Positions 48,452 through 56,946 of a stretch of DNA of 64,000 bases are shown one piece after another. The stretch spans positions 281,974 through 345,973 of the forward strand of contig DATBGS010000165.1 in the NCBI GenBank assembly GCA_036557885.1. Reading direction: 5' to 3'. Every line of letters starts with the position of its first letter. Within the stretch, counting starts at the first letter, position 1. The DNA comes from DATBGS01 sp036557885 (GTDB lineage: Bacteria > Chloroflexota > Ktedonobacteria > Ktedonobacterales > DATBGS01). The notes below the pieces were generated by a model. The model did not search any database and was not told the origin of the DNA. It saw only the letters and a program-made list of their open reading frames with translations. A program made the translations under genes and the position numbers.

Positions 48452-49807
48452 ATGGCACAAACCACCACTGGCAAGGTCTTCATCAGCTACAGCCACAGAG
48501 ACACGGCTTTTCTGGACAGGTTACAAGAATACCTCGCGCCGCATGTGCGCGACGGAGCCATCCCGCTCTGGGTGGATACGCAGATCAAGCCCGGCGATGA
48601 CTGGCACGAGAAGATTAAAGCGGCGCTGGCTGACGCGCGGGTTGCTATTCTGCTCGTTAGCGTGAGCTTCCTTGCCTCAAAGTTTGTGGCTGAAGAAGAA
48701 CTGCCCAGGCTGCTGTCTGCTGCCAAAGAGCGCGGGTTGGTGATCTTGCCGGTGGTGGTGACGCCCTGCCTGTTCCGTCGCACGAAACTCAGCACGTTTC
48801 AAGCAGTTAATGATCCATCCAGGCCGCTGAGTGGCCTGAGCCAATACGACCAAGACCTTATCTGGGAGCGCGTCGTAGAGAGCGTGCTAGACGCGATGGA
48901 GGCGCAATTAGAAGCGCCACCAACGCCGCTGCTCACTCTGAACGGCCATACCGACAGCATATGGTCTGCAACGTGGGCGCCAGATGGCCGCCGCCTGGCC
49001 TCTTGCGGCGACGACAAGACCGTACGCCTTTGGGATGCTGACAGCGGGGCGCTTCTGAGGACGCTGAAGGGCCACAACGACTCAGTGCATGAGGTATCCT
49101 GGTCCCCCGATGGTCGCAAAATCGCCTCTGCCAGCAGCGACTACACCGTGCGCATTTGGGATGTTGAAACTGGAGCGCTTCTCTCCACATTGAAAGGCCA
49201 CACTGGACTGGTCCTCTCGGTGGCCTGGGACCACGAAGGCTTCTTCCTCGCCTCTGCCAGCAGTGATAAAACGCTCCGTCTCTGGGAAGCTGCTACTGGT
49301 CAACCTCTGACCACTCTCTCAGGCCATACCGATGCGGTGAGGGCAGTGGTGTGGTCCCCCGATAGTCTCCGCCTGGCTTCCACCAGTGATGACAAGAGCG
49401 TGCGCCTCTGGGCTGCTGGGAGCGGAAAGCTGCTGTCTACCTGGTGGGGGCACACAGAATATGTGACTGGGGTGGCCTGGTCCCCCGATGGCCGCCGCCT
49501 GGCTTCTTCCAGCCTTGATCGCACAGTACGTGTGTGGGACATGGCAAGTGGTCAGCCTCTTTTCACTCTGACAGGACACACCGACGGCGTGAGCGGAGTG
49601 GCCTGGTCCCCGGATGGACGACGCCTTGCCTCCGCCAGCTATGATAAGACGGTGCGATTGTGGGACGCCGCAAGCGGGCAAATTATCGCTATCCTGACAA
49701 ACCATACCGGCGCTGTGAAGACAGCAGCGTGGTCGCCGGATGGCCGTCGCCTCGCGTCTGCCAGCTATGATAAGACGGTGCGCGTGTGGTGGGTAGGCGA
49801 AGGATGA
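48452..49807 (+). CDS. TIR-WD40 fusion protein
   Basis: 451 residues. TIR domain at about 7-135: KVFISYSHRDTAFLDRLQEY, IPLWVDTQIKPGDDWHEKI, ARVAILLVSVSFLASKFVAE-type BB/helix region with an EEELP Glu where NADase TIRs have the catalytic Glu. Residues about 155-451 form seven WD40 repeats of exactly 42 residues, very similar to each other, ending VRVWWVGEG as in the WD40 gene at 7885. TIR-WD40 proteins are known in multicellular bacteria; several TIR proteins act as NAD-cleaving effectors in defence. The stop overlaps the start of the threonine synthase (ATGA). Enzyme activity is inferred. Confidence 0.88.
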   Translation: MAQTTTGKVFISYSHRDTAFLDRLQEYLAPHVRDGAIPLWVDTQIKPGDDWHEKIKAALADARVAILLVSVSFLASKFVAEEELPRLLSAAKERGLVILPVVVTPCLFRRTKLSTFQAVNDPSRPLSGLSQYDQDLIWERVVESVLDAMEAQLEAPPTPLLTLNGHTDSIWSATWAPDGRRLASCGDDKTVRLWDADSGALLRTLKGHNDSVHEVSWSPDGRKIASASSDYTVRIWDVETGALLSTLKGHTGLVLSVAWDHEGFFLASASSDKTLRLWEAATGQPLTTLSGHTDAVRAVVWSPDSLRLASTSDDKSVRLWAAGSGKLLSTWWGHTEYVTGVAWSPDGRRLASSSLDRTVRVWDMASGQPLFTLTGHTDGVSGVAWSPDGRRLASASYDKTVRLWDAASGQIIAILTNHTGAVKTAAWSPDGRRLASASYDKTVRVWWVGEG

Positions 49808-50988
49808 CCACGATGCCGTTCACGTATATCTGCCCCGAATGTGGCAAGGATTTCGACCCGGCTAGCTTCGTTTGGCGCTGCCCATTTTGCAAGGTGCCTC
49901 TGGACCTGATGCCCTTTGAGATGAGTTTGCCACTGGAGGCGATCAAGGCGCGGCCTGTTACGCTCTGGCGCTACCGCGAGGCGCTGCCTTTTGCGGCGGA
50001 CTACACCGGTTGGGAAGTGGTGACAATGGGCGAGGGGATGTCGCCGCTGATGCCGTTTAACGCGCGGACGCCTAATGTGCTGTTGAAGGTGGAGTATCTG
50101 ATGCCCACGCTGTCGTTTAAGGATCGCGGGGCGGCGGTGCTGATCGCCAAGGCGCGAGAATTGGGGGCGGCGCGTGTGATTGCTGATAGCAGCGGCAACG
50201 CGGGCACAGCGATTGCCGCGTATGCTGCTCGCGCGGGGCTGGCCTGCGAGGTGTATGTGCCCGCCAGCGCTTCGCCCAAGAAGCTGAAGCAGATGGCGGC
50301 GCACGGCGCAACGGTCCATGCTATCCCCGGCAGCAGAGAAGACACGGCTGCCGCCGCGATTGCCGCTGTCGAGCGGGGCGGCGCGTTTTACGCCAGCCAT
50401 GTCTATAACCCCTTCTTCTTTCAGGGCACGAAGACATACGCCTACGAACTGTGGGAGCAGCTTGGCGGCGCGCCAGAGGTGCTGGTGCTGCCGGTGGGCA
50501 ACGGGACACTGGTGCTGGGCGCGTATTATGGCTTTAATGATTTGTTGAAGCTGGGGCTGATCGAGCGACTGCCGCGCATGCTGGCGGTGCAGGCGGAAGG
50601 CTGCGCGCCGCTGGCCCGCGCGTTTGCGGCGGGCGAACGGGACGCCGCGCCCGTCGTCAACATCGGCACAGAGGCCGAAGGCATCGCCATTGCCGCGCCA
50701 GCGCGCCACCGCGAGATTCTGGCGGCGGTGCGAGACACCAACGGGCTGATTCTCACCGTCTCGGATGCGGCGATAGAGGCGGCCAGGCACGATCTGGCGC
50801 GGCAAGGCTTCTATGTTGAGCCAACGGCTGCCGCGCCCTACGCCGGTCTGGTTGAATATGTCAACGGCTCTATGAGTGGGCAGCTTCCTATCCCGCACGA
50901 GCCGCTTTTTGCGGGCAATCCGCTGCGCGGAGAGGGCACTGAGCGCGTCGTCGTGCCACTGTGCGGGGCTGGATTAAAAGCAGGGTAA
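49804..50988 (+). CDS. thrC: threonine synthase (PLP-dependent)
   Basis: 394 residues. An N-terminal zinc ribbon (ICPECGKDFDPASFVWRCPFC) and the PLP site LSFKDRGAAVLIAKA (Lys about 108) with the phosphate loop SSGNAGTAIAAYAARAG mark it as a threonine synthase, which converts O-phosphohomoserine to threonine. It starts within the last codon of the TIR-WD40 gene (ATGA, 49804-49807), a tight coupling that is unusual for an amino acid gene and a TIR effector. A diverged enzyme with another beta-replacement activity cannot be excluded. Confidence 0.87.
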   Translation: MTTMPFTYICPECGKDFDPASFVWRCPFCKVPLDLMPFEMSLPLEAIKARPVTLWRYREALPFAADYTGWEVVTMGEGMSPLMPFNARTPNVLLKVEYLMPTLSFKDRGAAVLIAKARELGAARVIADSSGNAGTAIAAYAARAGLACEVYVPASASPKKLKQMAAHGATVHAIPGSREDTAAAAIAAVERGGAFYASHVYNPFFFQGTKTYAYELWEQLGGAPEVLVLPVGNGTLVLGAYYGFNDLLKLGLIERLPRMLAVQAEGCAPLARAFAAGERDAAPVVNIGTEAEGIAIAAPARHREILAAVRDTNGLILTVSDAAIEAARHDLARQGFYVEPTAAAPYAGLVEYVNGSMSGQLPIPHEPLFAGNPLRGEGTERVVVPLCGAGLKAG

Positions 50989-51010
50989 AGGCGATAGTGC
51001 AAAGCCTGGA

Positions 51011-51952
51011 TTAGCTGCCCAGCCCCAGGCGGGCGCGCAGTTGCTCCAGGCTTTCGGTGGCGATATGCGCCAGCACCCCTCTGAGCGTGGCTTCTTCTGC
51101 CTGGCTCACTGCTGCTTCCACCTCCTGGCTGAGCGCCCCAAAGCGGTTCTCCAGGCCCAAGCGGGCTGCCTCTCGCATGCCTTCTGCTCGCCCTTCTGCT
51201 CGCCCTTCTGCTCGCCCTTCTGCTTCGCCTTTTGCTCGCCCTTCTGCCTCGCCTTTTGCCACGCCCTTTGCCTCGGCCTCAGCCATCATATCGCGGAAAA
51301 GAGGGAATTCCTGCATGATCTCGGTAGACACAAAATGCCTCCTGAACAGTTCCAGCGCCGTATCTTTGCCATGAAAACGGCTGGTAAACACGCTCAAAAG
51401 CGCCGCTAATGATTCAGCCTGCTCCATTGGTGCTTCTTCTTTGATGCGCTGCATCGCCACATCAAGCACTTCAGGCGGCGCGTCGCGGGTAAATGGCACA
51501 ATAGGTAGCAGCCCTACTTCCCCTATGTTCATAATATCAGACGAGGAAAGCTCATATAACTCGACATTGACAAACTCCCAGGTGCCAACCAGCCGCTTGC
51601 CAAAGTAGATTTTATAGGGCGGCTTCTTGGGGCGGTGGCCCTGCTTATCCTTAAACAACCACAGCGCCACCGAGAACACCGGCAAGCCAGAATCCGTCGT
51701 TGCCCGCGAACCATACTCGTAGAGACGCCTGGGCATCTCATCGTCTCTGTCCGTTTGCGCCTCAATATTGATCAAGCCCTCATGCCTGTCCACACGCACC
51801 CGATGAAAGCTATCTGGCAAAAGTTGACGCGCTGGCGTAATCTCTTTTGGGTACGTCCCCAGGTACTCCACCGGCTCGCCCACCAACCAAGGCAGCAGCG
51901 CATCCTTGCACAAGTCTATCCAGGCTTTCATCCCCTGATCCATCACACCCAT
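51011..51952 (-). CDS. Rpn/PDDEXK-type transposase-like nuclease
   Basis: 313 residues. N-terminal PD-(D/E)XK-like domain of the recombination-promoting nuclease (Rpn) group: DSFHRVRVDRHEGLINIEAQ-type beta strand with D and E-x-Q, RLYEYGSRATTDSGLPVFSV, ALWLFKDKQG. C-terminal half is helical with a degenerate five-fold EGRAEG-type repeat (about 230-265) and a DUF4351-like tail (LENRFGALSQEVEAAVSQAE, LEQLRARLGLGS). It stands alone, convergent with thrC. These proteins are common in Chloroflexota and cyanobacteria; role uncertain. Confidence 0.8.
   Translation of the reverse strand: MGVMDQGMKAWIDLCKDALLPWLVGEPVEYLGTYPKEITPARQLLPDSFHRVRVDRHEGLINIEAQTDRDDEMPRRLYEYGSRATTDSGLPVFSVALWLFKDKQGHRPKKPPYKIYFGKRLVGTWEFVNVELYELSSSDIMNIGEVGLLPIVPFTRDAPPEVLDVAMQRIKEEAPMEQAESLAALLSVFTSRFHGKDTALELFRRHFVSTEIMQEFPLFRDMMAEAEAKGVAKGEAEGRAKGEAEGRAEGRAEGRAEGMREAARLGLENRFGALSQEVEAAVSQAEEATLRGVLAHIATESLEQLRARLGLGS
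51170..51262 (-). repeat. coding tandem repeats (12-bp)
   Basis: Repeated GCTCGCCCTTCT units in plus orientation encode GRAEGRAEGRAEG in the Rpn-type protein; copy number may vary between strains. Confidence 0.75.
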
Positions 51953-52000
51953 AGAGCAAATCCTCCGCCGCTTATCCCCTGATCTTTAGAAAAACCTGGC

Positions 52001-52987
52001 TTACAGCTTCATGCCACGCGCAGCAGCGCCCAGCAGAGCGCTCTTAGGATTCAGGATGACGTGCACTGGCATGCGCGTTAGCACTGGCACAAAGCGGCCT
52101 TTCTCTCGGAAAGCGTTGGCGAAGGTTTCGGTGGTGAGCAGCGAGAGGATGCGCGGAGGAATGCCACCGCCAAGATAGACACCGCCCGTTGACAGCACTT
52201 TCAGCGCGATATTGCCCGCCTCGGCTCCCAGGATAGAGACAAACATCTTCAGCGTCTCTACGCAGAGTTCGCTGCCCGGTTTGCCCTCCAGCGCGGCATT
52301 GACAATCACTGGCGTGTGGTCGTGTGCCTCTGCGAGCGCTCTCGCCAACCAATCTGGCTCTGGCGCGTGGCCGCTCGCCTTGAGGTACTCATAGATATTC
52401 GGCAGGCCCATACCAGAGCAAACGCGCTCATAGCTCACATGGTCAAAGCGCTTGAGCATGAACTGGAGCAGCCCCATCTGAAGGTCATCGGTTGGCGCAA
52501 AATCGGTGTGGCCGCCCTCAGAGACATGCGCCACATACCCGTCCTTTGCATTCCAGGTCAGGAACGCCTCGCCCAGCCCTGTGCCTGGCGCAACGACAGC
52601 AATCGCGCCGTGTGGTACTGCTTCGCCCGCGTGAATGGTGTGCAGGTCGGCTGGCTGAAGAATGGGCACAGCGTTGGCGATGGATTCCAGGTCATTGAGG
52701 AGATACACCGATGAGAAGTTAAACTTGCGCTTGAGTTCTGCCGCATCTATTTTCCATGGGAGATTCGTGATGGTTGCCTGGCCGTCTATCACCGGCCCAG
52801 CTACCCCGAAGCTCGCGCGATCTACCTTCAGATTCGTCTGCCCCAGAAACTCCTGCACCACTGCTTCCAGGCTGGGGTAGTGGCTGCTCGGAAACGTGGC
52901 CTCCAGTTGTGGTTCGCGCAAGTCGCCCTTGGGAGAGAAAATCGCCAGATTGGTCTTTGTTCCGCCAATATCACCAGCCAGCAGCAT
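52001..52987 (-). CDS. glk: glucokinase
   Basis: 328 residues of the ROK-independent Glk family. The ATP-binding motif LAGDIGGTKTNLAIF lies at the N-terminus; the sugar site includes SFGVAGPVIDGQATITNLPW, LLNDLESIANAVP, VVAPGTGLGEAFL and SEGGHTDFAP. It phosphorylates glucose to glucose-6-phosphate in the cytoplasm. It may serve glucose released by the GH13 enzyme at 43.8 kb, but no transcriptional link is seen. Confidence 0.93.
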   Translation of the reverse strand: MLLAGDIGGTKTNLAIFSPKGDLREPQLEATFPSSHYPSLEAVVQEFLGQTNLKVDRASFGVAGPVIDGQATITNLPWKIDAAELKRKFNFSSVYLLNDLESIANAVPILQPADLHTIHAGEAVPHGAIAVVAPGTGLGEAFLTWNAKDGYVAHVSEGGHTDFAPTDDLQMGLLQFMLKRFDHVSYERVCSGMGLPNIYEYLKASGHAPEPDWLARALAEAHDHTPVIVNAALEGKPGSELCVETLKMFVSILGAEAGNIALKVLSTGGVYLGGGIPPRILSLLTTETFANAFREKGRFVPVLTRMPVHVILNPKSALLGAAARGMKL

Positions 52988-53100
52988 TACAAATCCTCTC
53001 TTTCCTCAACAACAGTAGTATAACCGTCTTTTCTGTAGTTTTTAGCGAAGAGTATGCCAGAGAATAGAGATCAATGCAAGGGTCACTGGCTGGCGGTTAA

Positions 53101-53142
53101 AACAATGCTTCCCCCACAAGCAACCTGGGAGGAAGCATTGTT
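53101..53142. terminator. bidirectional hairpin between SOD and glk
   Basis: AACAATGCTTCC (53101-53112) pairs with GGAAGCATTGTT (53131-53142), loop 18 nt with inner GG/CC pairing. It lies just after the SOD stop (53182 on the minus strand). Confidence 0.65.
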
Positions 53143-53181
53143 TGCTCAACCAGCTGAGCAGCTAGAGTGATACGCGACAGA

Positions 53182-53796
53182 TTAGTGGCCGTGTGCGGCG
53201 TGGAAGCGACGCGCGACTTCATCCCAGTTGACTACATTCCACCAGGCTTTGAGGTAATCAGCGCGGCGGTTCTGGTAGTTCAGATAATACGCATGCTCCC
53301 ACACGTCGTTGCCCATGACGGGATAGTTGCCATCCATAAAGGGGCTATCCTGGTTGGCGGTGGAGATGATCTGAAGTTTGCCGCCAGAGGCGATGAGCCA
53401 GGCCCAGCCGGAGCCGAAGCGCTTCACGCCAGCATCCTCAAATTGCGCCTTGAACTGATCAAAGGAGCCGAAGGTGCTGTCAATGGCCTTCGCCAGATCG
53501 CCGGTGGGCTGGCCGCCGCCATTGGGCTTCATGATCGCCCAAAACATGGTATGGTTTGCGTGGCCGCCGCCGTTGTTGCGCACCGCTGTGCGAATGGCTT
53601 CTGGCACGTCGTTGATATGCCGCAGCAGATCTTCAACCGACTTATTCGCCAGATTAGCGTGGTCTTTCAGCGCGTTATTCAGGTTGGTCACATACGCGCC
53701 GTGATGCTTGTCGTGATGGATCTCCATCGTCTTCGCGTCAATATGTGGCGCCAGCGCGTCAAACGCATAGGTCAGGGGTGGAAGTTCAAACGCCAT
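53182..53796 (-). CDS. sodA: Fe/Mn superoxide dismutase
   Basis: 204 residues from ATG 53796. Metal ligands are visible: His in EIHHDKHHGAYV (about 27), His in GGGHANHTMFW (about 81), and Asp and His in DVWEHAYYLNY (about 162 and 166). GGGQPTGDL and the residue set around the metal (NHTMFW, SGWAWL) do not cleanly separate Mn from Fe use. No signal peptide, so cytoplasmic. It removes superoxide; neighbouring genes are unrelated. Confidence 0.94.
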   Translation of the reverse strand: MAFELPPLTYAFDALAPHIDAKTMEIHHDKHHGAYVTNLNNALKDHANLANKSVEDLLRHINDVPEAIRTAVRNNGGGHANHTMFWAIMKPNGGGQPTGDLAKAIDSTFGSFDQFKAQFEDAGVKRFGSGWAWLIASGGKLQIISTANQDSPFMDGNYPVMGNDVWEHAYYLNYQNRRADYLKAWWNVVNWDEVARRFHAAHGH

Positions 53797-53928
53797 TGTT
53801 GTTCTCTCCTTATTGCGTACACAGATGTACACTACCAGCACAATCCGGTGTTCACACCGTATAAATATACATCGCGCCCGTTCGCTGTTTCAAGAAACAG
53901 GTCATTGCACTAAAAAAAGGATTACCGC

Positions 53929-54777
53929 ATGAATGATGCCCAAGAAAAGAAAAAAGCCATCGTTGCTGCCTATTTTGGGCAGGTGGCGCCAGAATATGAT
54001 CGTGTCGGCCCACAGTTCTTTGCGACGATGGGCCAGCGGCTGGCGTCACTGGCGCGGCTGCGGCCAGGAGAGACGGTGCTGGATGTTGCCACCGGGCGCG
54101 GCGCTGCGCTCTTTCCGGCGGCAGAGCGCGTCGGGCCAGAGGGCAAGGTGATCGGCATTGATCTGGCTCCGGCCATGATTCAGGAAACCAGCAAAGCGGT
54201 TGAGGAGCGCAAACTGACGCAGGTGCAACTACTGACGATGGACGCCGAGCGCCTGGCGTTTCCCGACGCATCATTTGATGCGGTATTGTGCGGCTTTGCC
54301 CTGTTCTTCTTTCCGCAGCTTCAACGCGCTTTGGCGGAGTTTAAGCGTGTCCTTAAGCGAGCAGACCGGAGGGCGCACCAAGCCGGGGGGCGCGTGGTGG
54401 TTTCCACATGGGGGCCGCCAGACCCAGGCTGGGAATGGTATGATGATCTGCTGAAAATCTATGGAATCAAGCCGATTCCGCTCGTCACTGACCCGCTTGA
54501 GCAGCCCTCGGCGCTGAAGAACGCGCTGCGCCAGGCTGGATTTAGCGAGCTTGAGGTGCGCCCGGAGGTGGTGGATGTGGTGTATGCTGATGAAGAAGAA
54601 TGGTGGGCGCGGCAACTGGCGCAGGGCACGCGCCTGATGCTGGCGGGGATGGCCCCCGAAACGCTGGAGCGCTTTAAGGCCGATGTCTTCAAGCATCTTC
54701 AAACACATAAACGGCGCGATGGCATCCACCGACAGACGCGGGTGAACTTTGGGATGGGCGTCAGGCCCGCCGGGTAA
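53929..54777 (+). CDS. class I SAM-dependent methyltransferase
   Basis: 282 residues. SAM motif ETVLDVATGRGAALFPAAER (about 47-66), KVIGIDLAPAMIQETSKAVE, AERLAFPDASFDAVLCGFAL and a polybasic insert (RVLKRADRRAHQAGGRVVVS). Methyltransf_11/25 type. The C-terminal part (PEVVDVVYADEEEWWARQLA) is shared by related proteins but gives no substrate. Divergent from SOD. Confidence 0.87.
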   Translation: MNDAQEKKKAIVAAYFGQVAPEYDRVGPQFFATMGQRLASLARLRPGETVLDVATGRGAALFPAAERVGPEGKVIGIDLAPAMIQETSKAVEERKLTQVQLLTMDAERLAFPDASFDAVLCGFALFFFPQLQRALAEFKRVLKRADRRAHQAGGRVVVSTWGPPDPGWEWYDDLLKIYGIKPIPLVTDPLEQPSALKNALRQAGFSELEVRPEVVDVVYADEEEWWARQLAQGTRLMLAGMAPETLERFKADVFKHLQTHKRRDGIHRQTRVNFGMGVRPAG

Positions 54778-54793
54778 GGGCGCCTTTCTGTCA

Positions 54794-55711
54794 TCATACC
54801 GATAACGTCTCGAACGCCTGCGCGGTAAACCAGCAGTGTTGTTCTCGTATGCGCTGTTCGCTGGCGTCGTCTAGCCCCCATTGGGACATGTTTGCAATTG
54901 GGCGCAGCGCAGCGCACAAATCCCAATATGAGAGATTGGCGAAATCCATAGAAGTCAGAGATTGATAGTGCTGGGTGAAGCGCTGCATAGCGTCACTGCC
55001 AAAGGCCCAGAGGATTTCGAGCCGGGTGTTGCCCAGATCAGCCAGGGGGTCGCCTGTCGCGGCGTCTTCCCAATCAATGATGGCAGCAAGCTGCCCATTG
55101 CTCCAAAGGATGTTGCCAGGCCAATAATCCCCGTGCAGCAGCACCGGGTTGTTCCGCTGAGGCACCGGCCAGGCGGCTTCTAAAGCGTCACGAATGCGCC
55201 CTTCGTCCAAGGATTCATCAAGCTGCGCGGGTCGCTCCCTCAGCTTTTTGGTGCAGCGGTGTTCTTGTTGGGGCAAGAAGGACAGGTCAAACCGCGAGCA
55301 AGCTATCTGGTGAATCCTGGCGAGATGCGTGGCGAGTTGAAGAAGGTAATCGGCCAGGTCTGCGGGGGCAAACTCCGTTCCGCCTTCGATGTATTCGATG
55401 ACAATGTAGGGCGTGGGAAAAATCTCGCAGGATTCATCAAGGTATTGCGGTGTTGGCACAGCCAGGCCAGCGGAATGCACGAGGCGCAGCAGCTTGATTT
55501 CGTCTGCGGCGATGTGTGGATTGTGCTGGAGGTCTAGCGCCCCATGCCGCCGAACAAGCAGCTTTTGTATCTGTCCATCAGGCCGCTCGATTTCCAGCGC
55601 CGTTACCTGCGCTGAGACGCCGCCTTTCAACTCCCAGGCGCGCAACAGCTTGCTGCGGGGGTCCATTTTGTGGACCACTTGCGCAAATTGTTCGTCTGCT
55701 TGTGATGTCAT
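54794..55711 (-). CDS. aminoglycoside phosphotransferase-family kinase
   Basis: 305 residues from ATG 55711, which overlaps the TGA of the PfkB gene (ATGA, 55708-55711). APH fold: VLLHGDYWPGNILW (Brenner motif with catalytic Asp and Asn) and AAIIDWEDAATGDPLADLGN (metal-binding Asp). The N-lobe has LLVRRHG and IVIEYIEGG. The family phosphorylates hydroxyls of sugars, amines or antibiotics. Coupling to a sugar-kinase operon suggests a metabolic sugar or inositol-like substrate rather than an antibiotic; that is inference. Confidence 0.85.
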   Translation of the reverse strand: MTSQADEQFAQVVHKMDPRSKLLRAWELKGGVSAQVTALEIERPDGQIQKLLVRRHGALDLQHNPHIAADEIKLLRLVHSAGLAVPTPQYLDESCEIFPTPYIVIEYIEGGTEFAPADLADYLLQLATHLARIHQIACSRFDLSFLPQQEHRCTKKLRERPAQLDESLDEGRIRDALEAAWPVPQRNNPVLLHGDYWPGNILWSNGQLAAIIDWEDAATGDPLADLGNTRLEILWAFGSDAMQRFTQHYQSLTSMDFANLSYWDLCAALRPIANMSQWGLDDASEQRIREQHCWFTAQAFETLSV

Positions 55712-56925
55712 CGAGACGTATCCTGAATCGCTGCCTGATCTCCTGGCCCATACCAGAGGCCAGCGGCAGTATCCCAGCGCCAGCCAGGGAGCGAGATGGC
55801 TACAGGACAACGCTTCCAGCCAGCCACGACACGTTCCTGCACCAGAGCCAGCGATGGAACGCCACTGCTGGCATCCAGCGCCTCCACACTGGACGCGCCA
55901 ACCGCCACCGCCGTTGTCATCGTTTCTTCGGGACTCTGGCTGTTGAGCAGGCCCGTCAGGAAGCCCGCAATGGTCGCGTCGCCCGCGCCGGTGGTGCCAG
56001 CCACGTTCGCCTGGAAACACGGCGCCAGCAGTTCGCGCCCGCGCCAGGCGTCCAGATCATCCGGCATGCCGTTGCCAGCCTGAGCCAATCGGTCTTTGGC
56101 GCGGCTGGTGCGCAAGTACAGCCCTTGCTCGCCCAGCTTCAGCACAACCATTGCCGCGCCAGCCTCCAGGCACCATTCTGCCAGTAGGTTGAGCAGCGCA
56201 CTATCGGCCAGCACGCTCAGGTCGCCCTCACGACGCAGCGCGTGGAGATGCTCAAACTGCGAGCGGTCCAGCATATAGAGCAATTCCTCAAAGCTGGGCA
56301 GAAAGACATCCACCAGCGGCAAGACGCGCTGCAAGAAGACGCGCCAGTTCACCTTGCCCGCCTCGGAGTCTGGGTCTGGACGCGCCATATCTAACGAAGT
56401 TGTGATGCCCTGCGCGCGGATGCGCTCCAAGAGGGCCACCAATTCGCGCCCGTCGTTGGCGTAAATACGGCGCATCAGCGGGGGATAGCCAAAGTGCAGA
56501 ATGCGCACGCTCTCCAGTGAGACGCCCGCCAGATCGTCCGCGCCAAAGGTGTCGTTGGCGCCAGGACAGTGCAAAAACATGCGGTCCACGCCGGGCGGAT
56601 TGATGACCACGCTGTAGGACGTGGGTTCGCCCGATGCCACTATCATCCCGGCGGCCAGCAACGGGTCATAGCTGCGATACAGGTCCAGCAGCACGCGACC
56701 AAACTGGTCATCGCCCACCTTGCCCAGCAGCAGCGGCGGCACGCCCAGCCGATGCAGCGTCAGCCCAACGTTGGAGACTGGCCCGCCGGTGGCAAAGTGC
56801 GCCGGGCCAACGTGCACCAGCTTGCCTGGCAGCAGCAGCGCTTCGGTTGCGCCAGTTGTGCTGCCAAAGGTCGGGATGAGGTCAAGGCAGCAATGCCCCA
56901 CCACCGCAATCTGGCGCGTTGACAT
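55708..56925 (-). CDS. PfkB-family carbohydrate kinase
   Basis: 405 residues, longer than the usual 300-330 because of extra C-terminal sequence. Visible: VGHCCLDLIPTF at the N-terminus, GKLVHVGPAHFATGGPVSNVGLTLHRLG substrate region (conserved Gly-Gly and Asn), and the catalytic GTTGAGDATIAGFLTG with Asp. It phosphorylates a sugar or sugar acid. It stands between a Gfo/Idh/MocA dehydrogenase gene and the APH-type kinase; all run leftward with short spacers, so they form one operon from the isomerase at 60128. Confidence 0.88.
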   Translation of the reverse strand: MSTRQIAVVGHCCLDLIPTFGSTTGATEALLLPGKLVHVGPAHFATGGPVSNVGLTLHRLGVPPLLLGKVGDDQFGRVLLDLYRSYDPLLAAGMIVASGEPTSYSVVINPPGVDRMFLHCPGANDTFGADDLAGVSLESVRILHFGYPPLMRRIYANDGRELVALLERIRAQGITTSLDMARPDPDSEAGKVNWRVFLQRVLPLVDVFLPSFEELLYMLDRSQFEHLHALRREGDLSVLADSALLNLLAEWCLEAGAAMVVLKLGEQGLYLRTSRAKDRLAQAGNGMPDDLDAWRGRELLAPCFQANVAGTTGAGDATIAGFLTGLLNSQSPEETMTTAVAVGASSVEALDASSGVPSLALVQERVVAGWKRCPVAISLPGWRWDTAAGLWYGPGDQAAIQDTSR

Positions 56926-56946
56926 GGATGCCCTCCTTCTCCGCTG

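Noticed and set aside
54794..55711. Aminoglycoside resistance gene
   Set aside because: The APH fold is present, but the gene is coupled to a sugar operon and no resistance-specific features can be seen.
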